Assembly (NCBI RefSeq): GCF_001949145.1
Contig: NW_019091662.1
Location: 189,305-253,304, forward strand
From: Acanthaster planci
Taxonomy: Eukaryota > Echinodermata > Asteroidea > Valvatida > Acanthasteridae
Direction: 5' to 3'
Length of the DNA: 64,000 nucleotides
Positions 1 through 11,700 of this stretch are shown piece by piece. The first letter of the stretch is position 1. Each line of letters starts with the position of its first letter. The notes beneath the pieces are model-generated. The model was not told where the DNA came from. It ran no database searches and saw nothing but the letters and a program-made list of their open reading frames with translations. A program made the translations under genes and the position numbers.

Positions 1-1194
1 CCCATGACATACATGTACTGTAATTGCATCCACTTTCTTGTTGTCATTTAGTGCTGCATAAAGGGCCCACGTAAGGAAAATAAATTATGGTCTCCAACTT
101 GTCAGCATGTACCTCAGTACCACTATGCCCCCCCATGGCACTAATATCCTACAGGTACATGTAGCACTGCACATCTTTTTACCGAGCAAGGAGTATCATT
201 ATTTAAATACCTGATTCAATTAGCCTTATTTATTTTCAACAAAAGTATTTAGGATGATCTAAATAGCAAACAACAATTTTTGAAACCAAAGCCATGAAAA
301 CTGCCATTTTTGAAAGAAACTCAGGGTCAAAATGGAAAACTGGTTATTGTCCATATTAACAGAACAGTTGCTCCTCTGTAATGAGGGTCATTAAGAAGCA
401 TGTAAAAATTTGTCTCAATGTGGCTTCTTAATCAATTCCCCAGCACATATGAAACACTGTAACTTGGTTTGATGTAACTGTCAGTAACAAAATGATACAA
501 GGCATTTGTGCTCTGTGAGGCCTCAATCACTAATCCATGACTGAACATCTAATGAACTTACATGTAACTGGATTTAACACCCATCAGTACAGTACAGTAC
601 AGGTAGAAGATTGACAAGAGCAATAAAAGTGGGACAATCATTGGAGAGTATTTACAGGAACTAATCTGAGTAGCTTTGTGTAATTTTCTTTTCTTGAGTT
701 TTGGCAGAATGGCTCAAGGGATAAAACAGTGCTGATTCCTTCAATTTTTGTAAACCGAAATGTTTTTTCAAAATTGTAATGATCACCACCCTTTTAATGC
801 CTCATAATAATGACATTATTATGCACTGAGACAGGTGAGCCAGACAGTCTCAAACCAAGTCATCAGACACATGTACATCATGTACATGTACCTTTCTCTT
901 TTCCTCTGAGTGGCTGATGAAGTCTATTTAATTCAGTGCTCTAGCGACAGGCTCGAAGAGGAATCTTACCGTATCTCAAGTAGACACTGATAATATTTGC
1001 CCAGACTCTTTCTCCCCTTTTCTTAAAGGGAAGGCGTGAGGACAAATGAATGAATTTCCACAAAATGTTGAAATCTACACCTGTATGCAACGTACGTACA
1101 TGTATGCAAGGACCAGTGCTCACTATACCTGAGTTGTGAGAATTTCAAGTAGGACTTTACCTCCTTCAGAACAGTGCAAGAAAAAAAGATTGCC

Positions 1195-1460
1195 TCAATT
1201 GGATAATAATAACAAGGAACATTTATATTGCGCAGATACTATATAAATATACTCAACTGCGCAGAACAATACCCATCACAAGTAGAAATGAAAATCAGGT
1301 GTTGGAAAAAGCTTCATGAAAGAGATGAGGTTTTAGAACAATCTTGAATGTGTCGACAGATTTAGCATTTCTTACATGAAAGGGCAGGTTGTTCCAAAGC
1401 CTAGGAGCAGCACAAATATGCACGGTCTCCAAAAGTTGCTTTAGTTCTGCGATAGGAATG
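1195..1460 (-). mobile_element. 3' end of a non-LTR retrotransposon (reverse transcriptase tail), broken
   Basis: Read on the minus strand, the sequence gives AAPRLWNNLPFHVRNAKSV, then DTFKIVLKPHLFHEAF before a stop. This is the pattern found at the C-terminus of many LINE reverse transcriptases (WN.LP..iR.a.s...FK..LK..LF). A one-base shift separates this from GDRAYLC just upstream, so the copy is dead. After the stop come about 100 bases of 3' UTR and a short TTATTATTAT tail, as expected for a 5'-truncated non-LTR insertion. I cannot assign the clade; CR1-like is a guess. Confidence 0.65.
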
Positions 1461-3136
1461 ACTAAGGATTAAACGAAATGAAATGAAAACAAAACAAAAA
1501 TAGGGCGTCCTCAGATTTGTTGCTGTACATGTAGGTCAATGTCACTTTCTGGTGCTGATCAGCAAACCTACCGGTACAAGTACCACATTCACTGGGATAA
1601 TATCTAGAAGAGGCTTAAGTTATGCATCCACACTGCAAGTCTACTGCAAGAAAAGCCAGTCAGACTACCTTGGCTGAATGGCAAGCAGTCAAACCAAAGC
1701 AATCTAGATACTGTACCTGTGCAAGCTGTGTTAAGTCAGATACGAACTCTATGCAAGCAGTGTTGGAGCATTTTAAGTTACATGTACAAACAGATCTTGA
1801 CGTGTACCTGAATGATACCCAGTCGACCAGGCACAAGCAGAACATCTTGTTCACCACTTGCATATTGATTCTTTCCCTAACTGATGTCTTCTACCCTACT
1901 GCCTCCCCCTCCCCCCTTTTCAGGGAACAACTCTGGCACGAAGGCAGGCAATAGAGACACGGAGACGTTAGCATCGAATCCCTTTAAAGGGAGAAGAAAC
2001 GTGCAGGTGGCCCTCAAACAAACAAACAAAAGTGCAGGTGGGGACTTTTGTGGCACTCCCTCACTCAGAATTTTCACTTTCAAAACAACACAACAGACAG
2101 ACATTCAACAGAGCAGGGGATGATGGGAATGTGGACTTGGCTAATACTAGAAATCGCACACCAAAAAAAACATGATCGATAGTTACCCGTGGAAATGTGA
2201 AATGCGACTCTTTCTCAATCCTCAATGCTACTATGAGAAGTACGGTAACTGTGCAATGTAACATGCCACAAGTCTTCAAAATTCACCTTATTGGTTGTTT
2301 CACATTAACCATGTGGCACATACATGGTATATGTGTACTGTACTGTACCCCGTCATTAATCTTCATATATGAAAGGGGCATTACAGAAGGGTAAAAAAAA
2401 ATCACTTCCCATGCTTGTACACACTGGTATATGCACGTACATGTATATACATAGTGTAGCATTTGTCTAAAAACATAATGTAACACGTACATGTAAAACT
2501 GCATGCTGCAACTCGGAAGCACGTTCAAAACCGAAAGTAAATATCACACAGTTGGTGTCAAGGACTTTCAAGGTGCATCATACCAGTACATGTGCATTGT
2601 AAAACACTTTTTATTTCCGCATGCATGTACATGCAGATGTGGCCCGTTTAATATCAATGTACATACATGTGTACATGTGAAAAAATTGCATGTTGCCACT
2701 AGCTCATTCTTTCCGAACCAATACATGACAAAAATAATCCACTATGTATTGTATAACCTATAGACAATGTGCCCGGAGAGCTTAATTTGTCAACTGTCAT
2801 ACATACATGTATGCACCCCTCCAAGCCGAAACTGCACGTGTTAAGATCTGGTCACTTTTTGGGCATCCGGCTGATCCGAATTCCTGTTGTTCCATCGGAC
2901 CTTATCCAAGAGGAAGCCAATTTCGATCATGTCCCTGAATCCCTTTCAGGTATTTAATGGAATGGTTCCAGATTCTATTTTGAATGGAATGCCTTCCAAG
3001 TGAGCCTCCCACTCCTTTTTTTTTAAATTTGTGGCTTAAGGTCATCACAAATCTTCAAATACTCATCACAGGAGGAAGGAATGAATGTACATGTACACGT
3101 ATGGATAATTCAAGAAATTAGGGATCCGAAAGTGTG

Positions 3137-3321
3137 ACATTTTTGTGTCCCTGTTACATCTGACCTTTGGTATTTGACATGGAAATATCACCAGAATTGA
3201 TTTCAAACTATTACTGTTTGTTTGGCAGGTAAATTGCATTAATTCACCACTCTTAGAAATCAGAAGATGTGTTCTGAACTTACAAAATCATATATGTCAG
3301 ATCTAATGTAACAGGGACACG
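3137..3321. mobile_element. MITE-like inverted repeat
   Basis: The string GTGTCCCTGTTACATCTGAC at about 3148 recurs as a reverse complement (TCAGAT..AATGTAACAGGGACAC) ending near 3320. The two arms, about 20 bp, enclose roughly 130 bp of AT-rich sequence. This fits a small non-autonomous DNA transposon in STK11 intron 3. The arm resembles part of the arm of the element at 39319-39574 (GTGTCCTTGTTACAT), so the two may be relatives. Confidence 0.45.
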
Positions 3322-5265
3322 GAATTACCCATATGTAAACTGAAATTTTATTTCATTGCTGTCATTTCTTATCTGTTCCAAAAACGACCAGTTTTATTCT
3401 CTCAGTTTAAAAGTACCATGAAAATCGGCAAAGCAACAAGTGCAATGGGAAAACTACATGCATGTACTAGAAACATGCCCTTGACAAGCTCCCCATTGTA
3501 TTAAATCAGTGAATCTTGCTTAACAAGAGATTCAACAATTGACTGCTGTGATGTGGGACGTTACGCATCCTCAAGGATGTCAGAACACCATATCCCTTGT
3601 TCAAAGCAGTCACTGTTTTGTTATACCTCTGTCTTGCAATATTTTCCCCTCCCAAAGTGTTATGAATCTAATCGAAACAATGAGTGTCTTGGTCTGTTCA
3701 TGCACAGTAAGTTGTATGACACATGGCCAGATCAGTATGACTGTGTTGGTTGACATGGCAGCATGTGTCTTGCCCAGAAGCAGTATCTGTACCGGTAGGC
3801 CTACATCTTGAAAACCCATCTTGAAGCTCAGCAAACATTATGTTCAGGAACAAAGAGCCAAAATTCCAAATTTACAACTTCAACAGCTGACTATATTGTC
3901 ATGCCAGTTTGCAGCTGCTCGATCCCACTACAGTGTACCATCTTTAAAGATCACTCACATTAGTAATTCACAATTTCACCTTTTATGAAATTTAGTTACA
4001 TGTACATTTAAAACAATCTATCATGTAAAAAACTAAATTAAGATGCTACTGAAGTCAAAAGCACACATTGAAGTTCTCCTTCATATCAGGCAAAATGAAA
4101 ACAAAAGTCATCAGGAGCATCCAAAGGAAGCCTGTTGATGACATCACACTACAGCTCTGCAATTATATGACTGTTTATAATTTTGCAGCAAACGCACCAG
4201 CGTGCATGAGCGCTATGATTGCTCAAACTTAACTGTGAATTAAAAGAGGTCGGACAAAGAGAGCGACTTGGAATTGCGTTTACATTGACAATGTTGATCA
4301 GGCAAGTCAAGGTGATGTCAACACTGGATTGTACCCGGTATGATACAGTTGAATCATCCCAATTTAAACCGGAGTAAGGTCCCCATGAAATTCAGGCAGA
4401 TGGCCGAAGTCATTTGCCGAAAATGACCAGCAAGGAAACAGACATCCTATTATGGCCGCAGGGTCAAGAAACTCGAAGGGATCGAGAGCCGTATTATGGC
4501 ATCATTTAATTGCTAGATTTGTTTGCCAGCCCCATTGATGCATTTTTTACTCTTGAGTATTCTCGCAGTGGAACTGAACTGCCAAAAGATGACTTTTTCA
4601 TAAGTGAGACAAGAAACTGCCACGTTAGTCATTACCATAGGGGGTAATAATGACCACTTCCCTGTTTAATAAACTTTTTGCATAAAAGCAATGTGACTGA
4701 TCTATAACTGTATATACAGTACATGTATCATGTAGTATGTCCCCATGAATAGACTGGTTATCCTTGCAATAAAGTTTGTAACTGTGAGAGGCTAGGGCTT
4801 GTCTATAATAACATGATGGTATATCACTGATGTGTAATATCCAACAGTGATGGTAAAAGTAAGTTTAACTGCCTATTCACATGATCGTTTTGCGCCAATG
4901 AAAATACAGTATTCAAGATAGAAATACTGGTACACTGTACATCAAATGTAAGGTGTACATGTTTTTTGCCTTGATCTGAAGATTTAACTTCAGATTGATC
5001 AGAGTCAACAGGTACTCTGCAATGGAAATTCTGTTGTGGAATACTCCAGGAATGGTACGTACATGTAGATGCTGTGAACAAGGAAGAATAACTTTTGAGG
5101 AAATTGGGGAAAAGCATTTTGTTCTTGTGCTTCGGGCACACTTCAGAAGAAACATCTTGTGGCACAAAATTAGCCAGATAAAAAATAACAGTGTAGTACA
5201 TGACACTGACACAATGTTTACATCCTCATTTGCAGTAAGCCAATAAACAGCAATAGAAAAGCAAA

Positions 5266-5303
5266 CACACACAAGCTTTCACAACACACACAAGCTTTCA
5301 CAA
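5266..5303. repeat. 19-bp tandem duplication
   Basis: CACACACAAGCTTTCACAA occurs twice back to back. It is a short local duplication inside STK11 intron 3. Confidence 0.85.
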
Positions 5304-6270
5304 CAACTCTCCAAGTTGCAGCTTGTGAAAAACGCAATGCCCCACATTACTGGGTTGTTTTTTTTTCTTTGACCCATGAGATGCCTCAAAGAGACACTGT
5401 GTGCCTGGTAAAGTGAAGCACACTGCAAGAGAGCTCTGCTTCCAGAAAAAGTGGACTTGGCAGAATTCCAGGAATCCATGGCTACTACCAGGAGCTAGCA
5501 AAGTGCAGATCCTGCTCACCAAAACATTGGTTTTTGCGGTTGCAGCTCTCTGTGGAATCACCCATTAAATTAACACAGAAGCCAACTGGTGTACACATGC
5601 TAGGGCAAGGGCAACAACCATTCTTCATTGATCAATAAAAATTGGAACTTGCAACATTTACTGTAAAAACAGGTACATGTGGATTCAATACTAAAATAAA
5701 AGACTCTACTAATTGCTCAAGGAAGATAACACAGGATCGTTGCCAGTTTACAGTGTACATGTACCGGTACCTTGACTCTAACACTGCAGCCTTCCAATTT
5801 ACTTAAACATGGACTATTACAAACACAAAGACAGTAACCATTGAGAAAGGACACAGAAATAACAGAGAGCCATTGTTCCTTTCTAAAGTTAACAGTCTAT
5901 GATAAAACTAACTTCCACTCAAACTACATGTATTCAAATGATGTGCCTTGGTATGGTGTAGACCATATACATGTATATCGATGTCTTGTCTTGGTTTATT
6001 GTAATTATGCTGGAGGCCTCTTTCCGTTCTACAAAATGTTGACAAAAGACAATTTTGGATGCATTCATGTACATTCTGCCTAACCTTTCTAGAAGATGAG
6101 AGTGTTTAAGAGATCTATTTGCAGTGGATGAAACAACAAAATAATTAGTCATGTCTTTGCCTGTGTTGGACTACTGTGAAAAAAAGCAATTTACCAGCAT
6201 CTGCATTTGCCCCCCCCAAGTACATGTACATGTAGTTACACTTCCTGTTTCACTACCGGGTACCTACAAT

Positions 6271-6308
6271 AGCCTACTTTGATGTTGGGAGCCTACTTTG
6301 ATGTTTGG
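6271..6308. repeat. 19-bp tandem duplication
   Basis: AGCCTACTTTGATGTTGGG is followed directly by AGCCTACTTTGATGTTTGG, with one mismatch. Intronic. Confidence 0.8.
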
Positions 6309-8658
6309 ACCCTACCATGTTTTTTTTGGGGGGGTATGAAATTGGAAATGAAGAAATGAATAGAAAAAAAGGTTGCCTCTTTCAGTTTGAATGTGATGCA
6401 AAAAGGATCCAGGAACGTTTTATGCAAAACCCACCTGACCTCCCTAACTATTGTTGCTTTTAACCAGTTCGCCCTTACATGTAGCTGCACACTGACTGAA
6501 CCAGTATTTACAAAAAGGTGCCCCCCCACAAATTTCTACCTTCCGTTTATCCATCCAGTTTTCAGACACCATGTACATGTAACTGGAAGCACAACAATCA
6601 GTTAACTTTGCTTTTGGGGAGGGCCTTATACCCGTACATGTACATGTAGTTATACATGTACTGTCACTTCTAAATCACACCTTAATGGCTAGCAGCATCA
6701 TCTGCATGCTGTGACATTTCTCTAATAGCGAGAAAAACTACTGGCACTGCAGCTGCACTTCATCTCCATGTACTGCACTAGAACAACGGTTTTTCACAGA
6801 ACACATTACAAATGTGCGCTGTGAACATTGAGAATCGAGCCTGTACTTTTTGGAGTGAAATCCATGATTTGGCGGGTACAAAAAAGTGATAGCAAACTGA
6901 CTTCACCCTGGATGCAGTACTGGACTGTAATGTACATGTACATGTACAGTACATGTACATGTACGTGTGCCCCAGCAGTGCCAACTTCAGATCCACATTT
7001 ATCGGGGAGGGGGGACCAACTGGGCTTCAATAACTTGAGTGTTGAATATGGGGCAAAGGGTAACAGGCATTGATCCTGAGGCATTGAGCATTACCCACAG
7101 TTAGCATTAGCTTTATACCCACTCTTGCCACAAGTAAAGAGCAAATCAAACCCTAATCATTCTTACAAAAGTACATGGAGGCTGACAAAACCTACACCAA
7201 ATGTCAACTCCACATAGAAATCAGGGATGGCCACATTTTCAAAGCATCAAGTAGGCCAATTTTAATACAACACTGTACCAAAAAGGGACCCAAAAAGTGA
7301 AGAAACAACTGTTGTGGCTGTTTTGGGAAGTACTGATGAGTTACATGTGGGAAACATTGACTGCATTAAAGTCACTTTAAACTGCATAATTTTATTTGCT
7401 ATGGAGGTCTTCCAAAGCCAATACTACAAGTGAATAGGCAACATATCAAAGACACAAAAATGAGTATTCTAAGTACATGTATTTTCTCTGGCGAGATGTT
7501 GTGAGAAAACTATCACAGACTACCGGTAGATGACAGTGGATTTCACTGGATTGGCCTCAAGGTGGAAAAACATTTTATGGAAAGTCTATCTGTTGAATAC
7601 TGAAGGCAAGACTTGATGTCTCCATGAATTCTGACAACCAAACAGATAATATTATACTTTACCTGTAACAACATGATTCATTTCTAAAGTGGCCTTTGTG
7701 CAAGACACAAGATCTCTCAGCTACACAAAAGCCCTAGTCTTGCATAATGTTTTCATTTCTGTGAGACACTGCCAAAGAAGTCAATTCAGAGCACAAAACA
7801 CCACTGTCAGGGTTTGGCTAAAAATAGGCACGGAGCCAACGTTTCAGTTGTCATGTTGTTCCAGTTTTTGTTATTGTTGTTCCCTTTCTGTGTGTGGTGA
7901 GACTTGACTGAGGAGTGTACAGTACAAATGCCTGCACAACCGCTAGATGTAGCAAAGGAGAAGGCCAAAGCAAAACTACATTGTATGCAGTGCATTTTTC
8001 ATTTAATTTGCGGTTAAATCATGAAGCCATCAAGGCAGGCAGGCAAGTTGGAGCTGTTCCATTTCGTGAACTCAATTTGATCACGGTGTTTATCACCAGA
8101 GATGCGTGCTCTTCTTTTAGTAGTTCCACATTGCATGATTGTCAATTATCAGAAGGGGATGGAAGCACTATTGATGGTACCCGGTAGAATGACAGAGACA
8201 AATGGTAGATATATGCAAGACAGTGCTTGCGTTCAGCACAGAGGTCCTAAGCCACGCCCCCCTCTGAACAACTCCCACTGCTTTATAATACATTGTACTT
8301 CAGCTTACATGTATCTCTGCCTCCAACACTGTCCTTTTTGTTTACGATGTCTCCACTGCTTACGCTCTCTCTTTGGCCAGCAACACTCTTTTGCTTGCTC
8401 GCTTTCTTTATATGTATACATGATTATTAAACACTCCACACTGAAATAAGGAAGCATGCAAGCAAGGAAATGAGGTATCATGCAGGCCTCTTGCCGATCA
8501 GGCGAGCTTGAGTAATATCTGACTGCAACCAAACCAACAACAAGCCAAGCGAGGAAGGCGGAGCAAAGAAAAGCAGTCAGATGCAAGTGAGTGGGTAAAA
8601 TCCATGACATGGAAAAAATGTGAACAATAATTTGATGGAAGTTCTGGAGAGCACTTAC

Positions 8659-8748
8659 CCATGAGACTGCCAGAGAGGAAACTTCTTTTCTGGTGAGTTC
8701 TCCAGCATCTCTTGTAAACCTCCCACACAGTACTCCATAATTATATAC
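8659..8748 (-). CDS. STK11: STK11 coding exon 3 (90 nt)
   Basis: Reads [18 protein letters not shown] then [12 protein letters not shown], which matches the LKB1 hinge and helix D region. It begins directly after an AC acceptor and ends CATGG before GTAAGTGC, a strong GT donor in phase 2. The next expected residues (YF.QL, start of the catalytic-loop exon) are not visible in the remaining 8.6 kb to the left. Confidence 0.92.
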
Positions 8749-11700
8749 GTATTATTCAGTCAAGGAATGTTCACCCCACGGTTCTCAATTTTGGTAAGCA
8801 TTTAAGTTCCGATGAAAATGAAATAAGTGCTTAAAATGTCGAGGGTTCTGACTACAAATTTGCAGTAATACTCTTGCTGTGTCCAGTATGAGGGAAATGA
8901 AGATCTGTCTTTCACAGTACATGTACCCAATTGTAGTTGTTGATGTGAATAAAACATTTTCACTGAAATGGACATTGTTTAAATTCTAAATCACCAATTG
9001 ACTTTAACATCTGAGACTCTTGTTCACATGCAGCACACTGATATCCCCACTGCAAAGCCGTCCAATTCAAAAAGAGTCCTTTTATTAAACAGAGCATTAA
9101 AAAGTTCATTCCGGTTAGTGCAATATGCAGTGAACTAGCTGGGCAGGCCAGCAGGGGAAACATTTTTCACCCTGAAGTCAAACGAGAACAAGCCCGCCGG
9201 TTGATAAGGATTGTCACATCCAATATCACTAGAGGGGTGGTAACGGGGGAGTGGCTGCACGGCTACAAGTCAGTGTAATAGGTGGATGTTTCCTGGGGTA
9301 ATGCATATAATTTTCCAATCTACACTTGTGCTGTTGATACGAATCGTGTGAAGAAAATTCCCAGGGAAACTTCTACAGATCATGACCGATACTTTGACAC
9401 ATGGAACAAACTGAGTTTATTGATGATTCCAACAATTATTTCTGAGTTAAAGAATAATTGCAATTACTTCTTTCAAAGGCAAAATATAAACTCCCCTTCT
9501 TTGACAGGTTTTGAAGGCCTAATTGTTTTTACAAGTTGTTAGTGGCATGGGTGTCGGGTGTGGGGGGAAGGAGGAATGCTTCCCCCCTTCCTTCCGCAAA
9601 AAAAATGTGAAAAATGAAAAAGAGGGAGAGGAGGGATGAGTGAAAGAAATGAAAATCAAGAGATGACAAGGGATGAAAATCCCCAATTCACTTGAAATAA
9701 AAACACTCAAAAACCGACCCCTCCAGCCATTTATTGGTTATCTTTTCTTAGCCAATGAATGCTTTGCCTCTCCCCCCAAAAAACCCCAAATCTTTTTGTA
9801 CGTGTGCTGCATAACTGTTGGCGCCACATAAGTCTTTTACAAGTTAAATTTGAATAGAATCTGGTACACCGAGTTATCCGATTGCACATAAACATGACAA
9901 TTTAAATTCCCCAGACTAAAGACACTGTTGCTATACCATGTGATTCGGGGCAAGCTTTTGCATAGCGACCACAATCTCTGGAATGGACTGGTTCCTTTGC
10001 GCCCTTCTTATCCATTGAGAACTGTGTATTGTTACAAGGGGTCACTCATGTAATTAAGCAAAAACTTGCCCGAGTCACAAAGAGAATTCAAATTGTTATG
10101 TTCACCAAACCAGTTCGATTCAAATTTAACTTGCGAAAGGCTTATTGGGCAACCGAATGATCCTCCTTGCCATCACTTGCCAATCAGATGAATGTCAAAG
10201 GATATATCTTCTGCTTCTCCTCACAATGTAGGACGTCCACCAGCTCAATCACATTCTTGTGCTTTAATCTCTTAAGTAGCCTAATCTCCCTGCAAATGGA
10301 GGGGATGGAAAAAACAAACAGCTTAATACAACAGCCCAGGACACCACAAATACAGTAGGGTCTCAAAACCAGAGCAAAAAAAGTCTTACGGGCAATTACA
10401 TCTTCAAGGGTTGGGGTTATTTCATCCAACTGCAGTGCAAGACAAAACTGGAATACATGTAGTTGGAATAGATTTTTTTCAAAGACCTCTCCAAACAAAT
10501 AACCCAACAAATATATATTCATACTTCCGTGATACTGTGACATCCAATTTTCAATTTCTTGTGTGCAACCTTAATTTTTTTTATTCTGTATTTTCTGTAC
10601 GCACATTAATACCAATCAAAAATCGAACATACATGTACATGTACAGTACATACACTCTGGTGAAATATAAATTTTCATTTTTCAAAAAATTGGAACTTGT
10701 TCCATGTGAACAGCAAAAGGATGAAAGGACCATTGTGAGTGAACAAGCCTCATTTCTTGTAAAAAGTTTATGCAATTAAACTCTGCAGCAGGTGTCTTGT
10801 TATGCATGTCAAATTAAAAAAAAACAACCATTTTGACAACTGAGGAGGGATGCTACCGTGCATGTAACCCCCAGCTGTGAAAAGAGAAAGTATTAAATTC
10901 CAAACATACATATTTCCTGCTGAAGATGCATGTATGTTTGTTCACTCAAGTAGCAAAAAAAGGATTCAACACATCCTCAAAAACCGCAACACATTTTAAA
11001 AAAAAAATGGACAAGAAACCAATCAAAGTCAGGCCACTTTCAAGGGATCCAGGGTGTCCAGGTGCCGGTATCAACCATTTGTGTTAGATTATGAATTACT
11101 TTTTCATGGCTCTCCTGTTTTAACATAGTGTGCCTTTATATATACATGTACATATAAGGCTGAATTTTCTTTTCCACCACCCTGGGAGTGGGAAGCTTAT
11201 TACATGAGTACACCAAACACCTTAGATAAACAAACCTTCCCCCCTCTCAGGATCAAACTAGCAACCCTGTGATTGTGGGAGTCGGTGATTGTGGGGCGAC
11301 TCCTCCAGTGTTTCATCTGAGGCACTGGGTGTCAATTACACAAATCTATCCAGGCTGGCATTCCACTTAGCATTTGTGAGAAACTTGACTTTGGATTTGG
11401 AAACAATGACAGTGTGCCTTCAGCTTTGCGACCCAGGGGGTCAAATGGGGGGGGGACAAAATCTGGCAAATTCACAGGCAAATTCTGAAGTGTCAAGTTC
11501 TTAATCTCAATTCAGCATATTGCAGACCCAGACTCTTTTGTTAGAAATCTTCCTGAATCTTCCTAAATCCTTCCCTCTAAACAGGAAATGCCAACTTCTG
11601 TGCCCTAAAACATGCATGGGTTACCATCGTGCATGGTTCCTCAATTCTCCAAAACCCCCTGCTGGATTTTGAAGGATCTGGATTGGTAAGGTTTAAGAAC

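Larger units (their letters stand above)
1..8658 (-). other. STK11: STK11 intron 3, left part (no further exon recognised)
   Basis: Begins with the GTAAGT donor at 8658-8653 and runs to the window edge. I scanned both strands for reverse complements of the LKB1 catalytic loop, DLGVAE and FQPPEIA motifs and found none. Contents are AT-rich, with many TACATGTA runs, a LINE 3' end (1195-1460), a foldback-like element (3137-3321) and two short tandem duplications (5266-5303, 6271-6308). The open frames of 60-125 codons here show no recognisable protein family. Confidence 0.6.

Noticed and set aside
5298-5561. 87-codon minus-strand frame
   Set aside because: Low-complexity and repeat-derived composition (lysine run from a T tract); no family resemblance.
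7600-7640. DIK-like reading on the minus strand, tested as STK11 catalytic-loop exon
   Set aside because: The surrounding residues do not match HKDIKPGN and there is no suitable acceptor.
11181-11210. HSQG-like reading on the minus strand, tested as STK11 exon 4
   Set aside because: It lies upstream of exon 2 in gene order, and the adjacent residues do not match LKB1.
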